Part shown: one piece after another, positions 46,321-57,880 of the stretch
Position numbering within the stretch: the stretch's first letter is position 1
Layout of the letters: each line of letters begins with the position of its first letter
Assembly: GCF_001949145.1 (NCBI RefSeq)
Contig: NW_019091651.1
Coordinates: 28,098 to 92,097, forward strand
Length of the DNA stretch: 64,000 nt
Direction: 5' to 3'
Source: Acanthaster planci
Lineage: Eukaryota; Echinodermata; Asteroidea; Valvatida; Acanthasteridae
Position numbers and translations under genes: made by a program
The notes under the pieces: generated by a model
Seen by the model: only the letters and a program-made list of their open reading frames with translations
Database searches by the model: none
Told to the model about the DNA's origin: nothing

Positions 46321-46849
46321 AAAAAAAAATCTGATTTAAATATAAAACAATTTGATTTAAATTTGATAAATCTGATTTATATATTTTTTTTGTTTAAATC
46401 AACTACCCCGCATCACCGCTAATTGTTACAGAAGCACATGTGAATCAAAGGGATATATCTTCGGTTAGTGTTGTATGTCTTCTTTAAAATGAGACCCTGA
46501 TCATGTCATTATATTCAAGTTTAACTGAGCGGTGACCAATTTTGTGAAAGAAAAATATATATCTTTTTTGCCACATTTAGTTTCTTTATAATTAGCATTT
46601 GTAATGTTCATGTTTTAGTTTCAGCACACAATCTCCTCATGAAACACTTTGTTTTGGGGCTGGTATGCTGTCAGATAATGGACACATACTGCCATTCAGG
46701 TTTGATGCACATGCAGATCTTTTGGGAATGGCTCACAAATGCAGGATGGCAACAGTCATCTTTTAGAATCATCCTCCCTTCTCTTCCCCTTTCCCAATAT
46801 TCCAGAAATTGCTGTCCCCTCACGAGATTATTGATTGATGTTTTAAATG

Positions 46850-47370
46850 ATCCTTTCTTATTTAACAGAAGGTGGCAAAACAAAGCTCCATGAATGGACT
46901 GATGGTGAAGTCCGGAAATTGATTGTGTCCAAAGCATGAACAATTGATGAGAGAAAGTAAGCATAAAAAGCCAATCTGGAAAACAGGAACAAGAGATGGG
47001 CATACCTGCAGACAAATGTAAGGATGAAATAAAAGCTACATTCAAGGCTACGAAACCTCAGGCAAATCGAGTTGCAACTTCAACTTTTCAACTGAAATGC
47101 GTAGCCTTAAGCACAGTGACCCCACAGTTACACTGCAGTATTTCTGTGATAGTGAGTTTAATGAACGAATTCAAATGCCCTCCGAGTCTGAGGATGAAGC
47201 ACAGCAACTAAGACCAAGGAAGAGGAAATCGAAAGGAAAGTTAATCAACGGACTGCAGAATTGAAAGCCTAAATGAAGAAGGGGGACTCTAATTTCCTCT
47301 TTTTCATGCAGACCATGCACAACGACAATAGGGAGCTAATGACAAAGATGATTGAAAAGCTGTAGTTGAA
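46850..47370 (+). pseudogene. PIF/Harbinger Myb/SANT-like accessory protein, broken
   Basis: TKLHEWTDGEVRKLIVSKA resembles the start of the Myb/SANT-like DNA-binding protein that accompanies Harbinger transposases (W-T-x-x-E-V-x-x-L-I). A C-terminal piece FLFFMQTMHNDNRELMTKMI (about 47300-47360) resembles the coiled tail of these proteins. In between are many stops and frame changes. It is convergent with the transposase on the minus strand, a usual layout for two-gene Harbinger elements. Confidence 0.5.
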
Positions 47371-48340
47371 AGAGAATATAAAGCAGTTTCTCTTTGTAAA
47401 TCTGTTCAGAAATTGATTTATTATAAGGTTTAGTATAAAAAAGTGGTCTTTGTATTGCCCTGTTCATGCAGCTTTCTGTCTGGTTAAAGTGTTCCAAATA
47501 ATAATGGCTTTCCTGTTTTAGCCCAAAGTTTATTTGTTTTATGCAAATCAGCTAGCCAAGTTTAAAATTATTAAGTATTAGGCTACTATTTTATGAGACT
47601 TTGTGGATTTTTATCAAGTGTTTATTATGTTTCATGCTGGACAGTGCTGCAAAATTTCTCTACAGCATTTCAAATTTTGAAGTTGTGGCAGTTGTAAAGT
47701 AATGAAATATGAGTTAAACATCTGGATCAAGGCATGCCATGTGTCTTTTGCATTTAAAAGGTTAGGCACTGTGTTTTACGCAAACAAATTCGAAGCATTC
47801 ATAACCAATGAAGGATTGTTCACTTTATAGTTGGTATGAACAGTTAACCAGTTATTACGTATTCTTTTGTGTATCATGGTAAGGATTGCTTTTGCTCACT
47901 TTAATAAGCAGATGGGTACATGTAGAAGGGTTTTTAAATGCCTTTCTCAGTTGAGTGTCAGTTTGTCATGTTTGTGATATTGGATCATTAACTGGTGAAA
48001 TATGTGAAATTGATGTTTTCAGCCATCTTACACTGCTCATAAATATGTTATTCTAGGCAGAGTCATAAAAGTATTTTAATAGCATTATAAATAAATGTTA
48101 ATGTATTGTGCATGTACTGCATTTATATCATTTACTAACAAGCACTGTGCAAATTTAATCACAACTGATGGTGCAAACAATATCTGCTAGTTTCATTCCT
48201 CCATCATTGTCATCTTGTACAGCAACTTGGTTTTGACCACATAGTTTCAACCTCGCGTGGCTATATCACTTCAGGAAACAGTGCCTCATCATGCTGAGCT
48301 CTGCAAAGATTTTAAAGCATGCAAGCTGCCAGAATTGATG
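47371..48340. other. Spacer between the two Harbinger genes
   Basis: AT-rich sequence with no recognised coding. It could be 3' untranslated sequence of the two convergent Harbinger genes or later insertions. Confidence 0.4.
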
Positions 48341-48349
48341 ACACAAGAA

Positions 48350-49040
48350 ATTCTATATCACTTGCATTAAATTGAGTTTCATTCTGCCCTTCAGATGGCC
48401 AAATGCCCATTCAGTGACCTGCCTGGCAGCACTCACCTCTCTGTTGGATCTCTTCTGGTCTCTGGTCAGGTTACTATAATCTTTAAATGGTATCATCAAG
48501 AAACTTATGAGTTGATTTGCCGTGTCACCCACAAGGAACCCCTCTTCTGGAAACTGTCGTAATGATGATTTGTACACACTTCAGTTTTGAAATATGGGTC
48601 ATTCCATGAGATTGGGACAAAATTTGTGACAGTTCCCTTGTTACATCGGTAACTTTTACCACCTGCCATGACCTGTAGAATTGGTCATTTACTCTGAAAA
48701 AAAAACCACCTGTGTATTCAGCCTTGCAAGATGTATAACAAATGATGTCAATTTGGAATCCACGTGCAGAGAAATAGCTGTTCATACTTGATCATACCAA
48801 TGTGACAATTGACACCGTCACAGATTGTGCCCCTACCTCATGGAATGACCCATATATGGCATCAAGACAACTGCTAGGTCAGCCACAAGCAACATTGGTG
48901 AGAATTAAATTATGATCCCCTACTCCTTGGAGAAAGATTGAATGATAATGTTTACGATTAAAATAAGCTTCTAAGTGAGAATCTGATGCTTTTATTCTGA
49001 TGTGGCATCCATCAGTGGCTGCTATGATGTGTGGCAGTGT
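48350..49040 (-). pseudogene. PIF/Harbinger transposase, split by a MITE
   Basis: The upstream piece reads LPHIIAATDGCHIRIKA, YFNRKHYHSIFLQGVGDHNL, then TNVACG (first catalytic Asp in TDGCHI). The downstream piece reads FPEEGFLVGDTANQL, FLMIPFKDYSNLTRDQKRSN and AARQVTEWAFGHLKGRMKL (second Asp in VGDT, Glu in TEWAFG). These are the DDE blocks of Harbinger transposases, and all three acidic residues remain. A 264-bp inverted-repeat insertion separates the halves and a low-complexity insert at about 49045-49145 ends the homology upstream. The N-terminus was not found. Confidence 0.8.
48592..48855. mobile_element. 264-bp MITE inside the Harbinger transposase
   Basis: The left end ATATGGGTCATTCCATGAG is the near-exact reverse complement of the right end at 48837-48855, and similarity continues inward for about 40 bp (TTTGTGACAGT versus TCTGTGACGGT). 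Flanks suggest a TA target duplication. It interrupts the transposase between its first and second catalytic blocks. Confidence 0.75.
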
Positions 49041-49044
49041 TATA

Positions 49045-50061
49045 GTCGAGACCTGATAGACAAAGACCCAAAGTTCCATGACTGAGACCAACCCTTTCAA
49101 AGTGGACCAAGACCAATATGGTCCGAGACCGAGCCCAAGGATAAAAAAAAAATACTAGAAATAAACAAACGAGACACAGAATTACAGTTGTAAATTGTCT
49201 CTTTTCATTCAGGATAATCACAGATCACATGTACACATGACAAGTCACTCAAACGAAAAGCAGTTACACATTAGGAATATTAGTTTTGATAAGTTGTCTG
49301 CGCCCAGTCTTGCCCAATGTGGTCTCATGATGATTCTTCCATGTGAGAAACCCTCTCTACGGGTGCACTTGTCGCAGGGACACTCAGAACTCTGAGTGTC
49401 AGTTTGTGTATCTCAGGATATGGTGACTTCTGTTTGGTCTAAAACTGCAGGGCCCTGCGTGCAATAGCTGGATCACAGTCTTTGATGCAGTCGGACATCT
49501 GTACTGTGACCTGATAGTGACTGGTGCTTTGTCCCAACTGGCATTCCTTTTCATCGTGAACACAGGCCATTATACAAGGTACTTTTTAGTGGGGCCGGGG
49601 GGGGTTCATCTTCCCTTTCACTCATCTTGATTGAGTGGGTTGCCTGTTCCTCAGTTGATTCTCAACTGGGTCTCTGGACTGATTGACTCTCTGCTTCAGC
49701 AATCACCATTTCTGTTGACAGAAGATACATGTTACGGAAAACATGGCATGATAATAAAACCTACAAAGCCATATAAAGTTTCACAGTCATTCATGATTGA
49801 CTGACACCTGAACTCAGGTTAAGATGCATATCATGTGGCACAAGAATTTACACAGGTAAATGAGCTTTAATTCATTCCTTTACCCTATACTCAGTGGCAA
49901 AGTATAACCAGTTTGATAGTTTTCGTATTATAACAGCTAGAGGTTTTTTATTTTGACAGGTTGTTTTGTTTTGCATTGTTTGTCATACATTTCCCCATTT
50001 TACCTTTATCTGTGTAGGTCTAATGTGCATTTTGTAATATAAGGCCAAAACCAAAAAAGTG
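49045..50061. other. No gene recognised
   Basis: The start (49045-49145) is low-complexity sequence of GAGACC/GACCAAG words, similar in style to 28905-29040. The rest is unremarkable, with a G-rich run at 49592-49608. Confidence 0.45.
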
Positions 50062-50523
50062 TTACTCAGGAAAAAGGAGAAATTGGTTTATGCAAACATT
50101 TTTTCTATCACTTTTAAATGCTTCCAGTCCAAAAGTTAAACCTACAATTATTAGGTGGGGTTCTTTGTTGAAAAAAGTGTGTAATTTATTGAACCATTTT
50201 ACGCAACATTGTGTGACATGTAAATGATTCCATGAAAAATGACTGTTTCTTAGATCAAAGATATTGGTGAATCTGCATATGTTTGTAGATTCACTAATAA
50301 CATCTTCAATTGATATCCTTCCAAACATCCTTATTTGTTGCAGGGATGCTGCATTGGGGTTTTCTGCATACACATCGTGTCTATGAAGTGTATAGCAAAC
50401 TGGGGATCCAAAACCTGTTAGCGAAAGGGTCATCATGGTTCCACTGTCAGGTTTGACCATGGTGCATGGAACAAATACCCCACAAAAGCAATGCTGGAGG
50501 GAAGCAGCAAGTGTTGCAAGCAA
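50062..50523 (-). CDS. Uncharacterised 153-codon open frame
   Basis: An open frame with mixed composition, Cys-rich near its start (LQHCFCGVFVPCTMV) and no recognised domain. It lies about 1 kb upstream of the Harbinger transposase remnant in the same orientation, so it might be an additional part of that element or of an unrecognised one. No conservation evidence is available from the window. Confidence 0.2.
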   Translation of the reverse strand: MLATLAASLQHCFCGVFVPCTMVKPDSGTMMTLSLTGFGSPVCYTLHRHDVYAENPNAASLQQIRMFGRISIEDVISESTNICRFTNIFDLRNSHFSWNHLHVTQCCVKWFNKLHTFFNKEPHLIIVGLTFGLEAFKSDRKNVCINQFLLFPE

Positions 50524-52060
50524 GGCCTTGCAGTCTCTTTAACTTCTGTAGCTGTGTGTAAAGATCCAACACAGTTGGTAGTGCAAGACAGATGGAAGTC
50601 TCACCTGTTGAAAAAAGGAATCTATTGAGATAAATATTTGCAAAATTCTGGTGGATTAATGCTTGTCATACTTGTTCCCACTTTAGGAACATCATTAACA
50701 GGAAAAAACGATATAGAAGTGTTTGTAAACAAGCACAAACACAGAGCTGTTTCAGGACTATTTCACCAACAAAATAAATATTTGCAATTGTGATGAATAA
50801 ATCTGGCATCAAGAAACTATGAGAGAGTAAAAATGAACAATTTACTATTCTGGACATCACATATACCCTGAAAGAGTTACGTAATTTACAATCAATTTCA
50901 ACCAATACAGTTGGATGTTCACTTCAGAAGATAATCTAACATGACTCGTCACGTCATGACGTGATGTGATTCTGACAGTTGAGAGTTTGCCTTGTACTTC
51001 CCAGAATTTCCCAGAATTGCTTTAAAATTGTAATATTTACTTAAAGATGACATATTCGACTTCTCAGACTGATGACGTCATCGTGAGTGGATGTGATACC
51101 AGTTACAAGTGTTACGATCCTCAAAACTAAGGAATTAAATCAACTTCCCAAATTCACTCCCCAGATAAGGAACCAAAACAAAGTGGACACGGATAAAGCC
51201 AAAACCAGTTTTCACATTACTTAATCAATGAATTAATATATTTAAACACTCACAATCCAAAAATAAAATAAATACACACAAAAACAAATCATAATAGGCG
51301 AATACGATGAATTTTACCAGTATCATATACAATGGCGGGGCGAGCAGGGCCAAAAATCAACAAAAGAAAGTTCAGTGTTCTGTTCTTGAGTCTTGGTGAA
51401 GAAACCCAACGGCTAGGAGAAGAAGGGGAACATGGGCGGTCAAGTATGGCCAGCATGCCATACTTCGATGAGCTTCACGCTCGTCGGATGGATCGATACC
51501 CCAATCACACGAGCTGAATCAGCAGACTCCAAAGTCTGATGAAGTCGCAAGACCAGGACTAGGCAGCACTGTAGAGGTGCAGACTCCTAACACGGAGTTC
51601 CAAAGCTGCTATCTGCATCACTCCAAGCAACATCCGGGGAATCTTGAGACAGCAGACTTCCAGTTCAAGGTCCCCAGGTGCATGCCCCAGGGGAAAATGC
51701 CCCAAAACAGCCGGCAGTGGGCACTCGTAGAGCTCACCGGTCCTTTCCAGTCTAATGGTGAGGGACAAAAGGCACCCACCAAAGTTCATCGATACAATTT
51801 ACAAACATTCCAGACATACTACATGCTACAAACATGCCATCATGCACTTCCAACTACCTCTCCAAAGCTGGACAATTGTTTCTTTGAAGGTTCACTGGGC
51901 TATTCAACTGCTCGCCCCATAGGTTAAAACTATTTTGGAAATGTGTCGTCGTCAAATTCAATTTAACCAAAAAACATACAACTCAAATAAAACAATACAA
52001 TCGTAGTTTACAAAAAAATTCAACCATCCTAACACAAGAATTGAATTTTAAAACGAGAGT
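50524..52060. other. No gene; outlying CRE-type palindromes
   Basis: Contains the perfect 16-bp palindrome TCACGTCATGACGTGA at 50949-50964 and TGATGACGTCAT near 51070, the same words that fill the arrays. The segment 51300-51930 has open frames (for example 51577-51927) without recognised domains. Confidence 0.4.
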
Positions 52061-52064
52061 GTTT

Positions 52065-54040
52065 GTGGACCTGGCCCTGGTTTCATTTATCTAAAACCAG
52101 TGACAAAATTCTTGGAAACCACTCACAAAATTTAATGACATGTGCATATAGACGATACAGGAAACACATTGGTCAGTGGAATATTTAAAATCAATGTCAT
52201 ATCGATGTATGTCGCAGCATGACTTGCCATATAATGATACCACCAATAGAAGAAATCAATTAACATCTGTAACCCTTCTCTTTTTAGCTCTCTGCTAATT
52301 TTCAACCTATGTCATGTGACTTGTCAATAGATGCCGTCGGAATCACATCAGATCAATTTGGGTCTAAAACCCGTCTCTTTCCAGCCATACACAAAGTTTC
52401 AACCAAATCGGACAAGTACTTCACAAGATATAGTGGTTTGAAGAGTTCCCCTTTAATGTCTCGTGACTTGCCGGCGGATGATGTCAGAATCGCATGAAAT
52501 CAATCTGGGTCTAAAACCCTTCCCCTTCAAGCTATACATAAAGTTTTAACCCAATCGGCCATGTACTCTACAAGTTATAGTGGTTTAAAGAGTTCCCCTT
52601 TAATGTCACGTGACTTGCCGGCTGATGACGTCATTATGAGAACTTGTACAGGAACCTTTTCTAGCGTGTCCTTAGTGTGTGCCTCTAACATGAACTCCGA
52701 TTGATAACGGTGCCAAAGTCTTCCTTTTCAAAAACATGTACAAAACCTAATGAGAGAGGAAAAATAAAATATTCAAAAATTAATCATGTGATGACGTCAG
52801 CCTGTTGATTTTCATCCTCTTATGATAATCTGAAGGTTTGTTCCATATGAAGTCAATCCAATTTTTTATTTAAAGTACTTAAGTCAAGGAACATATAATT
52901 TACTTAAGAAAAACATGCACAAACCTTATGGAGAAAAACTGCACCTTTAAAGTCATATCACATGATTTGCGTTTACATTGACAACAATTGTGAAATATTA
53001 TTTGATATTTGGACTTTTGGATATATTTGTAATTGAACAAAGACCACAAAAAAAGGATTTATCTTTTGTTCTCCTAGTAATTCCTGGCCGATGTTGAGGG
53101 CTTGTCTCATTAAGATTGATAATGTTGCATGGTATAAAGATGTGTACAAAACCTATGGAGAAAATTACAACATTATTCTCATGTCACGTGACCCCTAATA
53201 ACATCACCGCGACAATTTTTTTGGGACAGCCCCCTGGGTTGATGGACTACATGTGCTCCCAGTACAAAGTCACTCAGATGTCTGAATGCACCAGTCTTTG
53301 ACTTTAGAGAAACATATACAAAACCTATGGAGAAAAATTAAATATTCAAAATTCAATGATAAATGAAGTGATGACATCATGACAATTTTTTTCTTAAATT
53401 CTCTCTCTAATTGTTGGGCTAAGAATCTTGACGTTATATCCATCGATACAGGTCAAGAACAGTGTGGAAGTCTGGCTATTGAAAAACATGTACAAAAAGT
53501 AGGGGGAAAAATTAAATATTCAAAATTCAATAATCATGTGATGACATCATCATAACGAGTCTCTTCTAGGCCCATCCTTGCATGATTGTCTAAAGGTCTG
53601 CCAAGTCTGAAAGTATAAATTTATTGATGTCGACTGGTGGAAAAAGACATGAACAAAACCTATCGAGAAATAGTCTGAAAAAGGAGAAGAAAAAAGAAAA
53701 AGAAAAACTAGAGGTCATATGTCTGTTTGCCAACAGAACAAAGGCCTTTAATTCCGTTAATTTGCACAACAAATCTACTGCACAAACCCGAGGGAAAAAT
53801 CATTTCATAATGACCATTTGGGTCCAAGGTTTCAACGCAATCAGGCATGTACATGTACTTCAGGAAATAACATGCTTTAAAGAGTGCAGGTACTGTGTAA
53901 TTTAACTCCTCATCTGATGATGTCGTCATCACATCAGGTAAATCTTCGACTACAACACTTCTTTTTCTTGCTGTCTGCAAAGTTTCAACTTGATGAGATA
54001 TGTACTTCAGGCGATAGAGGGCTGAATTTTTAAGGTCACA
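52065..54040. repeat. Composite repeat array C
   Basis: The order is: a leader (52065-52300) matching 60905-61095; three 147-bp modules with palindrome starts at exactly 52311, 52458 and 52605; a block with CCTTTTCTAGC (52650-52720); five to six modules of the GTACAAAACCTATGGAGAAA type starting near 52733, 52911, 53141, 53311, 53484 and 53641; an A-rich module; and a final block (53712-54030). The same order is found in array D. It breaks off inside a unit near 54036, where the Polinton remnant begins. Confidence 0.85.
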
Positions 54041-54099
54041 GGAAAGGAAAAGAAAAACCTGACCCTCCAAAATATAAAAACTATCATCATCTATATTAA

Positions 54100-54442
54100 A
54101 ACAGAGATGTCAAACAAAAAAAACATCAATTGTTACAAAATTGTTGCAAAAACACAAGTCAATCTGTTAATGTGACAGACACTTGCGATTCCAAACATTG
54201 TTTAAATTCTAATCATATCAATCGATGTAATGATTGTAAAAAATGTAAATATTGTAAATCTTGCAACAAATGCCAAACTTGTGATGTTTGCCAAAATTGT
54301 ACCAATTGTATAGATTGCATTGATTGTGATAATTGTAATAATTGCGACAGTTGTTATTGTTGTATTGGTTCCTATAATTGCATCGAATGTAATAACTGTA
54401 CCGATTGTGAATATTGCATCAACTGCGAAGACTTAAATTGTG
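54100..54442 (+). CDS. Cys-X-X repeat reading frame at the left end of the Polinton
   Basis: The plus-strand frame, open from 54100, encodes about twenty consecutive C-x-x triplets: CNDCKKCKYCKSCNKCQTC, DVCQNCTNCIDCIDCDNC, NNCDSCYCC, and after a short break IECNNCTDCEYCINC. Cysteine codons alternate between TGT and TGC, and Asp, Asn and Ile codons also vary at third positions. That fits selection on protein better than recent DNA slippage. No in-frame ATG was found, so the start may be lost. The frame continues to 54609, but that part overlaps the ATPase antisense and is probably a shadow. A metal-binding or disulfide-rich role is only a guess. Confidence 0.45.
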
Positions 54443-55084
54443 TATCCTTTGTACTATTTGTTTATGACAGTGACAGTGGACGTGGTTGCTACAAAAGGAT
54501 GAAATTTCATTGGGCACCACGTCGTTTTTGTCTAAACACTGATCAAAAGAATTTTTATCCTTTGTGTAAAATATCGCAATCAAAACCGTATTTTCGTGTA
54601 CGTCTTTGAGCATTGAGTTGTAGTTCTGAACTAAAATCCAACAGCTGTGATTAAAGTGCCTCCCGCTGAACGCCATACGACTTAAGCCGCACGTAGTGCT
54701 ATTACTCGATTTGTTTCTGTATTTGATATCTGATCGGTTGCACAATTGTCTATGATAAACAATGTGTTTATGCCGTCAAACAATTTTTGGTATGAATCAA
54801 GTGCTTCATTCAAGTCGAGTTTCTCTTTATCGAGATCGCACAAGTAGACGTTCTCGTCGGTGTACATACACCCACAAGCAGGCCAAGTACAGTTTATTTT
54901 TAAACAATGTCGGACATATGATTACGATAGCTTCAAATACGAACCAATATTCACTTTCCAAAAGGTCCAATATCCATTGGGTCTTTCCGCTGCCGGTCTT
55001 TCTAACAATTAAAGCACAGTGTGGCTGTTTATACATATTCAAACTCTTATTTTTTTTTGTAAACCAGACTTTTAAAGTTGCCAT
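54419..55084 (-). pseudogene. Polinton packaging-type ATPase, two frameshifts
   Basis: The start MATLKVWFTKKNKSL at 55084 is followed by HCALIVRKTGSGKTQWILDL, containing the Walker A motif GSGKT, then IVIICPT. The next frame gives ENVYLCDLDKEKL and INTLFIIDNCATDQ, with the Walker B strand LFIIDN. A third frame gives MAFSGRHFNHSCWILVQNYN, LIAIFYTKDKNSFDQCLDKN. These are the blocks of the FtsK/HerA-type DNA-packaging ATPase of Polintons and their viral relatives. Frame changes lie near 54860 and 54690. The element's own ATPase would therefore be inactive. Confidence 0.8.
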
Positions 55085-55925
55085 CTTCCACGGTCAACTG
55101 TGCATACATAATTATAAACAACGGCCTGGCTGCTTCAGCTTTACGCTCCATTTGAATCGATATGGTGCCTCCTGCACCCAGTGGCCTACCCGAGCCATGC
55201 GCCAAGTTGTCATCTGAAGTCGAGCCATAGCCTGTATTTATCTTTTAGGTAGCCGCCCATGTCAACGCCGGTCAAGTTTACATTTTTTGTAACCGCCCTA
55301 CCAGATTCAGTGTCTGAATCTCAAAAAAAAATTGGAGATTCCGTTCCAATGTTGGTATTTGAAGAGGCCTTGTGAATACAGCTGATTGGGTTTACCCTCG
55401 ACGGTCACACTTGTTTTTGTAATATGCAGATTGTAAAATCTCTGCGGATTTTAAACTGTAATTTTTTAAACTTTAAACTGTTAATCGACAAAGAGCCCAA
55501 GGAAGCCATCAAGTTAGACCTAGTAAAGCAAAAGTCGTCTGCTCCCGTCCCCAAAAGCAAACAGCAAGAACTACCTCCAGACGCTGTCGTCCGGTACCTA
55601 TATTACCCCGGTGAACAGGAAGGTGGCACTGTCAAAAGAGCGACCAATCCTGTGTGAAGCATTGACGTTTATCAAGTGGAAAAGCGCTCAAGACTATTTA
55701 AATGGGTCAATGGCAAAAAGGTTAATATTGGGCCGAGGTTTTACTATTTGCTTGGAGTACCGAAGCGTTCTTTTGTGCAAGAAGAGCTTCAAGTGGTGCC
55801 AGAAGGCACTGAGTTACTGCCTGCTTGGTAATGGCCATAAGCTAAAGTATCTATCCTATTGGGTAATAAGTAATGCTTGGTATCCAACGGCAACAAGCTC
55901 AATTTGTTTTGAACAATTGTAAAAA
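55085..55925. other. Polinton interior without assigned gene; possible integrase tail
   Basis: On the plus strand a short frame (about 55660-55830) reads VPKRSFVQEELQVVPEG. That resembles the K-x-S-F-x-x-E-E-L-Q segment near the C-terminus of Polinton integrases. Another plus frame (55424-55657) is Lys/Pro-rich without a domain. No catalytic integrase core is present. This identification is weak, and the region may include relics of capsid or other genes too decayed to read. Confidence 0.25.
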
Positions 55926-55929
55926 TCAT

Positions 55930-57880
55930 ATTTTCTGTGACCTAATGTAATGTTGCTTTGTATAAACCTGCTTGCAGTCAAACAGAGCTGTTTTATAAGC
56001 TTCGTTTTGCAGTTGTTTTGTAGTCACGACTTTGTTTCCCCCTTTCTCTTTTCTTGAGATTAACGTTATCATCGAGTAAGATTGAATACATTTTTGGGTG
56101 TACGCAAACGACTTCAGAAACGAACTTTCCACCAAATTCGTCTTTCATCTTGCCAATGACTTTTTTGTGTTTGAAAAGTCGAATAGGTCACATTGTTGGA
56201 GTAGGTAACCGTGTAAGTCGTCTGTTTGAATCCGAATGAGTAAGCTGTCAGTGTCGGTATCGAAAGACAAACATCGTTGTCAAAGTCTGCTTTCAAAGTG
56301 TTGTAATAAAAATCATACAATAACGTTTTAGACAGATCTAGCACACTTACGCCACAGTAAATTGGTTTGTTCAATTTGGTTATTATGCGATACAACGAGA
56401 AATCTCACCCTGGAAACAGTGTGGTTGATTTGTATTGAGGCTTTGAAGCCAAGTGTTTATATCGTGGGGCATCTTGTATGTCTCTAAGCAGGTGTCAGTT
56501 GATTCCATCTCTCACGTTTTCCATCGTTTTGCCAAATACTGAGTTGTGCATCAGTTTAAAAAAGTCTTTTTTGAAAAGTCTTTTTTTTTCTGACGCAGCT
56601 TGTTTGCGCAACTCGGTGTTTTTGTTGATGTAGCTTTTCATCCAAGGCGCTTGCACAAAAGACATTTCACGGTGGACCACCTTCAGTTGTAAATCAAGTC
56701 GACATATTTTGGTAGTGAACGACGTATCTATATTTGGTGAAAAGCATCGCCACAAGCTTGTCTACGGATGCAACTTTTTCTCCATTTTGTCGTTTCTAAC
56801 GATAGCGATTTTATGAAACGAGTGGCTGCGTCTTGTGACTCATACAATCACCATCGCATCATACGACTGCGTAAGAATAACCACATGGTTTTTGATGTTG
56901 GGTTTTAATCATGTGACAGGTCATTTACACATAGCCCTTGCGCAGGGCCCTCGTTTGATAGCTAAGCTTGTTCAACATTAGTTTATTGCCAGCTCTTTGT
57001 TCAGTGAGTCATTCACCCCACAGCGCTGGTACAGACAACACCACAAGATGTCCAAGATCTACCTCATGTTATTTGCTGGCAGAAGTTTCCTTAATAGCCT
57101 TTACACCTCATGTTAGCTCTAGATTGACTGGGCTAGGGGGTTTTTCTTGTGGCGACACCATAATAAAGAACTTGAGTGAGATAATGCACACTATCCGTGT
57201 CGATCGTATCTTCTCACTGTTACAATCGTATTGGCTTCTTCGGGTGTGAGAGATTCTCAAACAGATTCGAAATCTGCGTAGATAATAAAAGGTTTGTTTT
57301 TGTAGTTTTCAAATTTGAGGATATGATCGCCTTTTTCGGGGAGTACGACTTTGGAAGGTGCTGCATCTATTCCTCGACAGTCTTCTTTGTGATTGTCTAG
57401 TCTTTGTTGTGTTTGAAAGTGGCACATACAATTAAAGTAAAAATATTTCTGACCATTGTGATTGTTAACACCGCCCATCAACCTAGAGGAATTTTTAACT
57501 CAACAATAATGGGCTTTCTCACCTCGGTTAAAATAAAGTAAGTTGATGGATTTGGTTTTGTAAAGTATAAACACGTTATCTTTTCCAGTGTAACCAAAAA
57601 CATTTAACGCCAAGTTGTTTTGAGTTTCAATGCATGAAATCTGTGAAAGTGGCATAGGAAAGTTCACGTTTGTAAAATTGAAACCGTCTGTTGTTGTGTA
57701 CATTGAAGTCCTTTTGTCGTGTAATTTATAATCTGGATTGCTTTCAAGTTGATTTTTGACGTTGTCACTATAGAAACCCTTGGCAGCTCTCATTGCCCAG
57801 CGTATGCACTTTTTTTGGGGGGGGTTTGAACGTTGATGATCGCGGTTTTAGCTGCTAATTCTTTAGGTAGCGGGATATAA
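55930..57880 (-). pseudogene. Polinton protein-primed DNA polymerase B, multiply broken
   Basis: Blocks in order on the minus strand: SRYIPLPKELAAKTAIINVQ (57830-57890), LNVFGYTGKDNVFILYKTK, YFNCMCHFQTQQRLDNHKED (zinc-finger-like), KFENYKNKPFIIYADFESV (57260, exonuclease I motif D-x-E), KVVHREMSFVQAPWMKSYIN, FFKLMHNSVFGKTMENVRDG (56500-56560, the K-x-x-N-S-x-F-G-K polymerase motif) and KPIYCGVSVLDLSKTLLYDF (56290-56350). The catalytic DTDS region near 56250 is frameshifted. About 250 bp of unrelated sequence (56930-57180) separates exonuclease and palm parts. This type of polymerase replicates the element using a terminal protein primer. Confidence 0.85.

Larger units (their letters stand above)
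42146..46410. mobile_element. hAT-like element, 4.27 kb, with later insertions
   Basis: The left end CAGGGTTGTCTGATTTAAAT pairs with the right end, whose reverse complement is CGGGGTAGTTGATTTAAAC. Both sub-terminal regions repeat the palindrome GATTTAAATC (42157-42235 and 46325-46400). The flanking 8-mers TATCACTG (42138-42145) and CATCACCG (46411-46418) agree at 6 of 8 bases, both differences being C/T, consistent with an old hAT target duplication. No hAT transposase is seen. The interior contains a LINE, a partial TTAA-type MITE and the assembly gap. Confidence 0.6.

Noticed and set aside
54443-54609. C-terminal extension of the Cys-X-X frame
   Set aside because: It is antisense to conserved ATPase blocks and loses the Cys periodicity, so treated as shadow.
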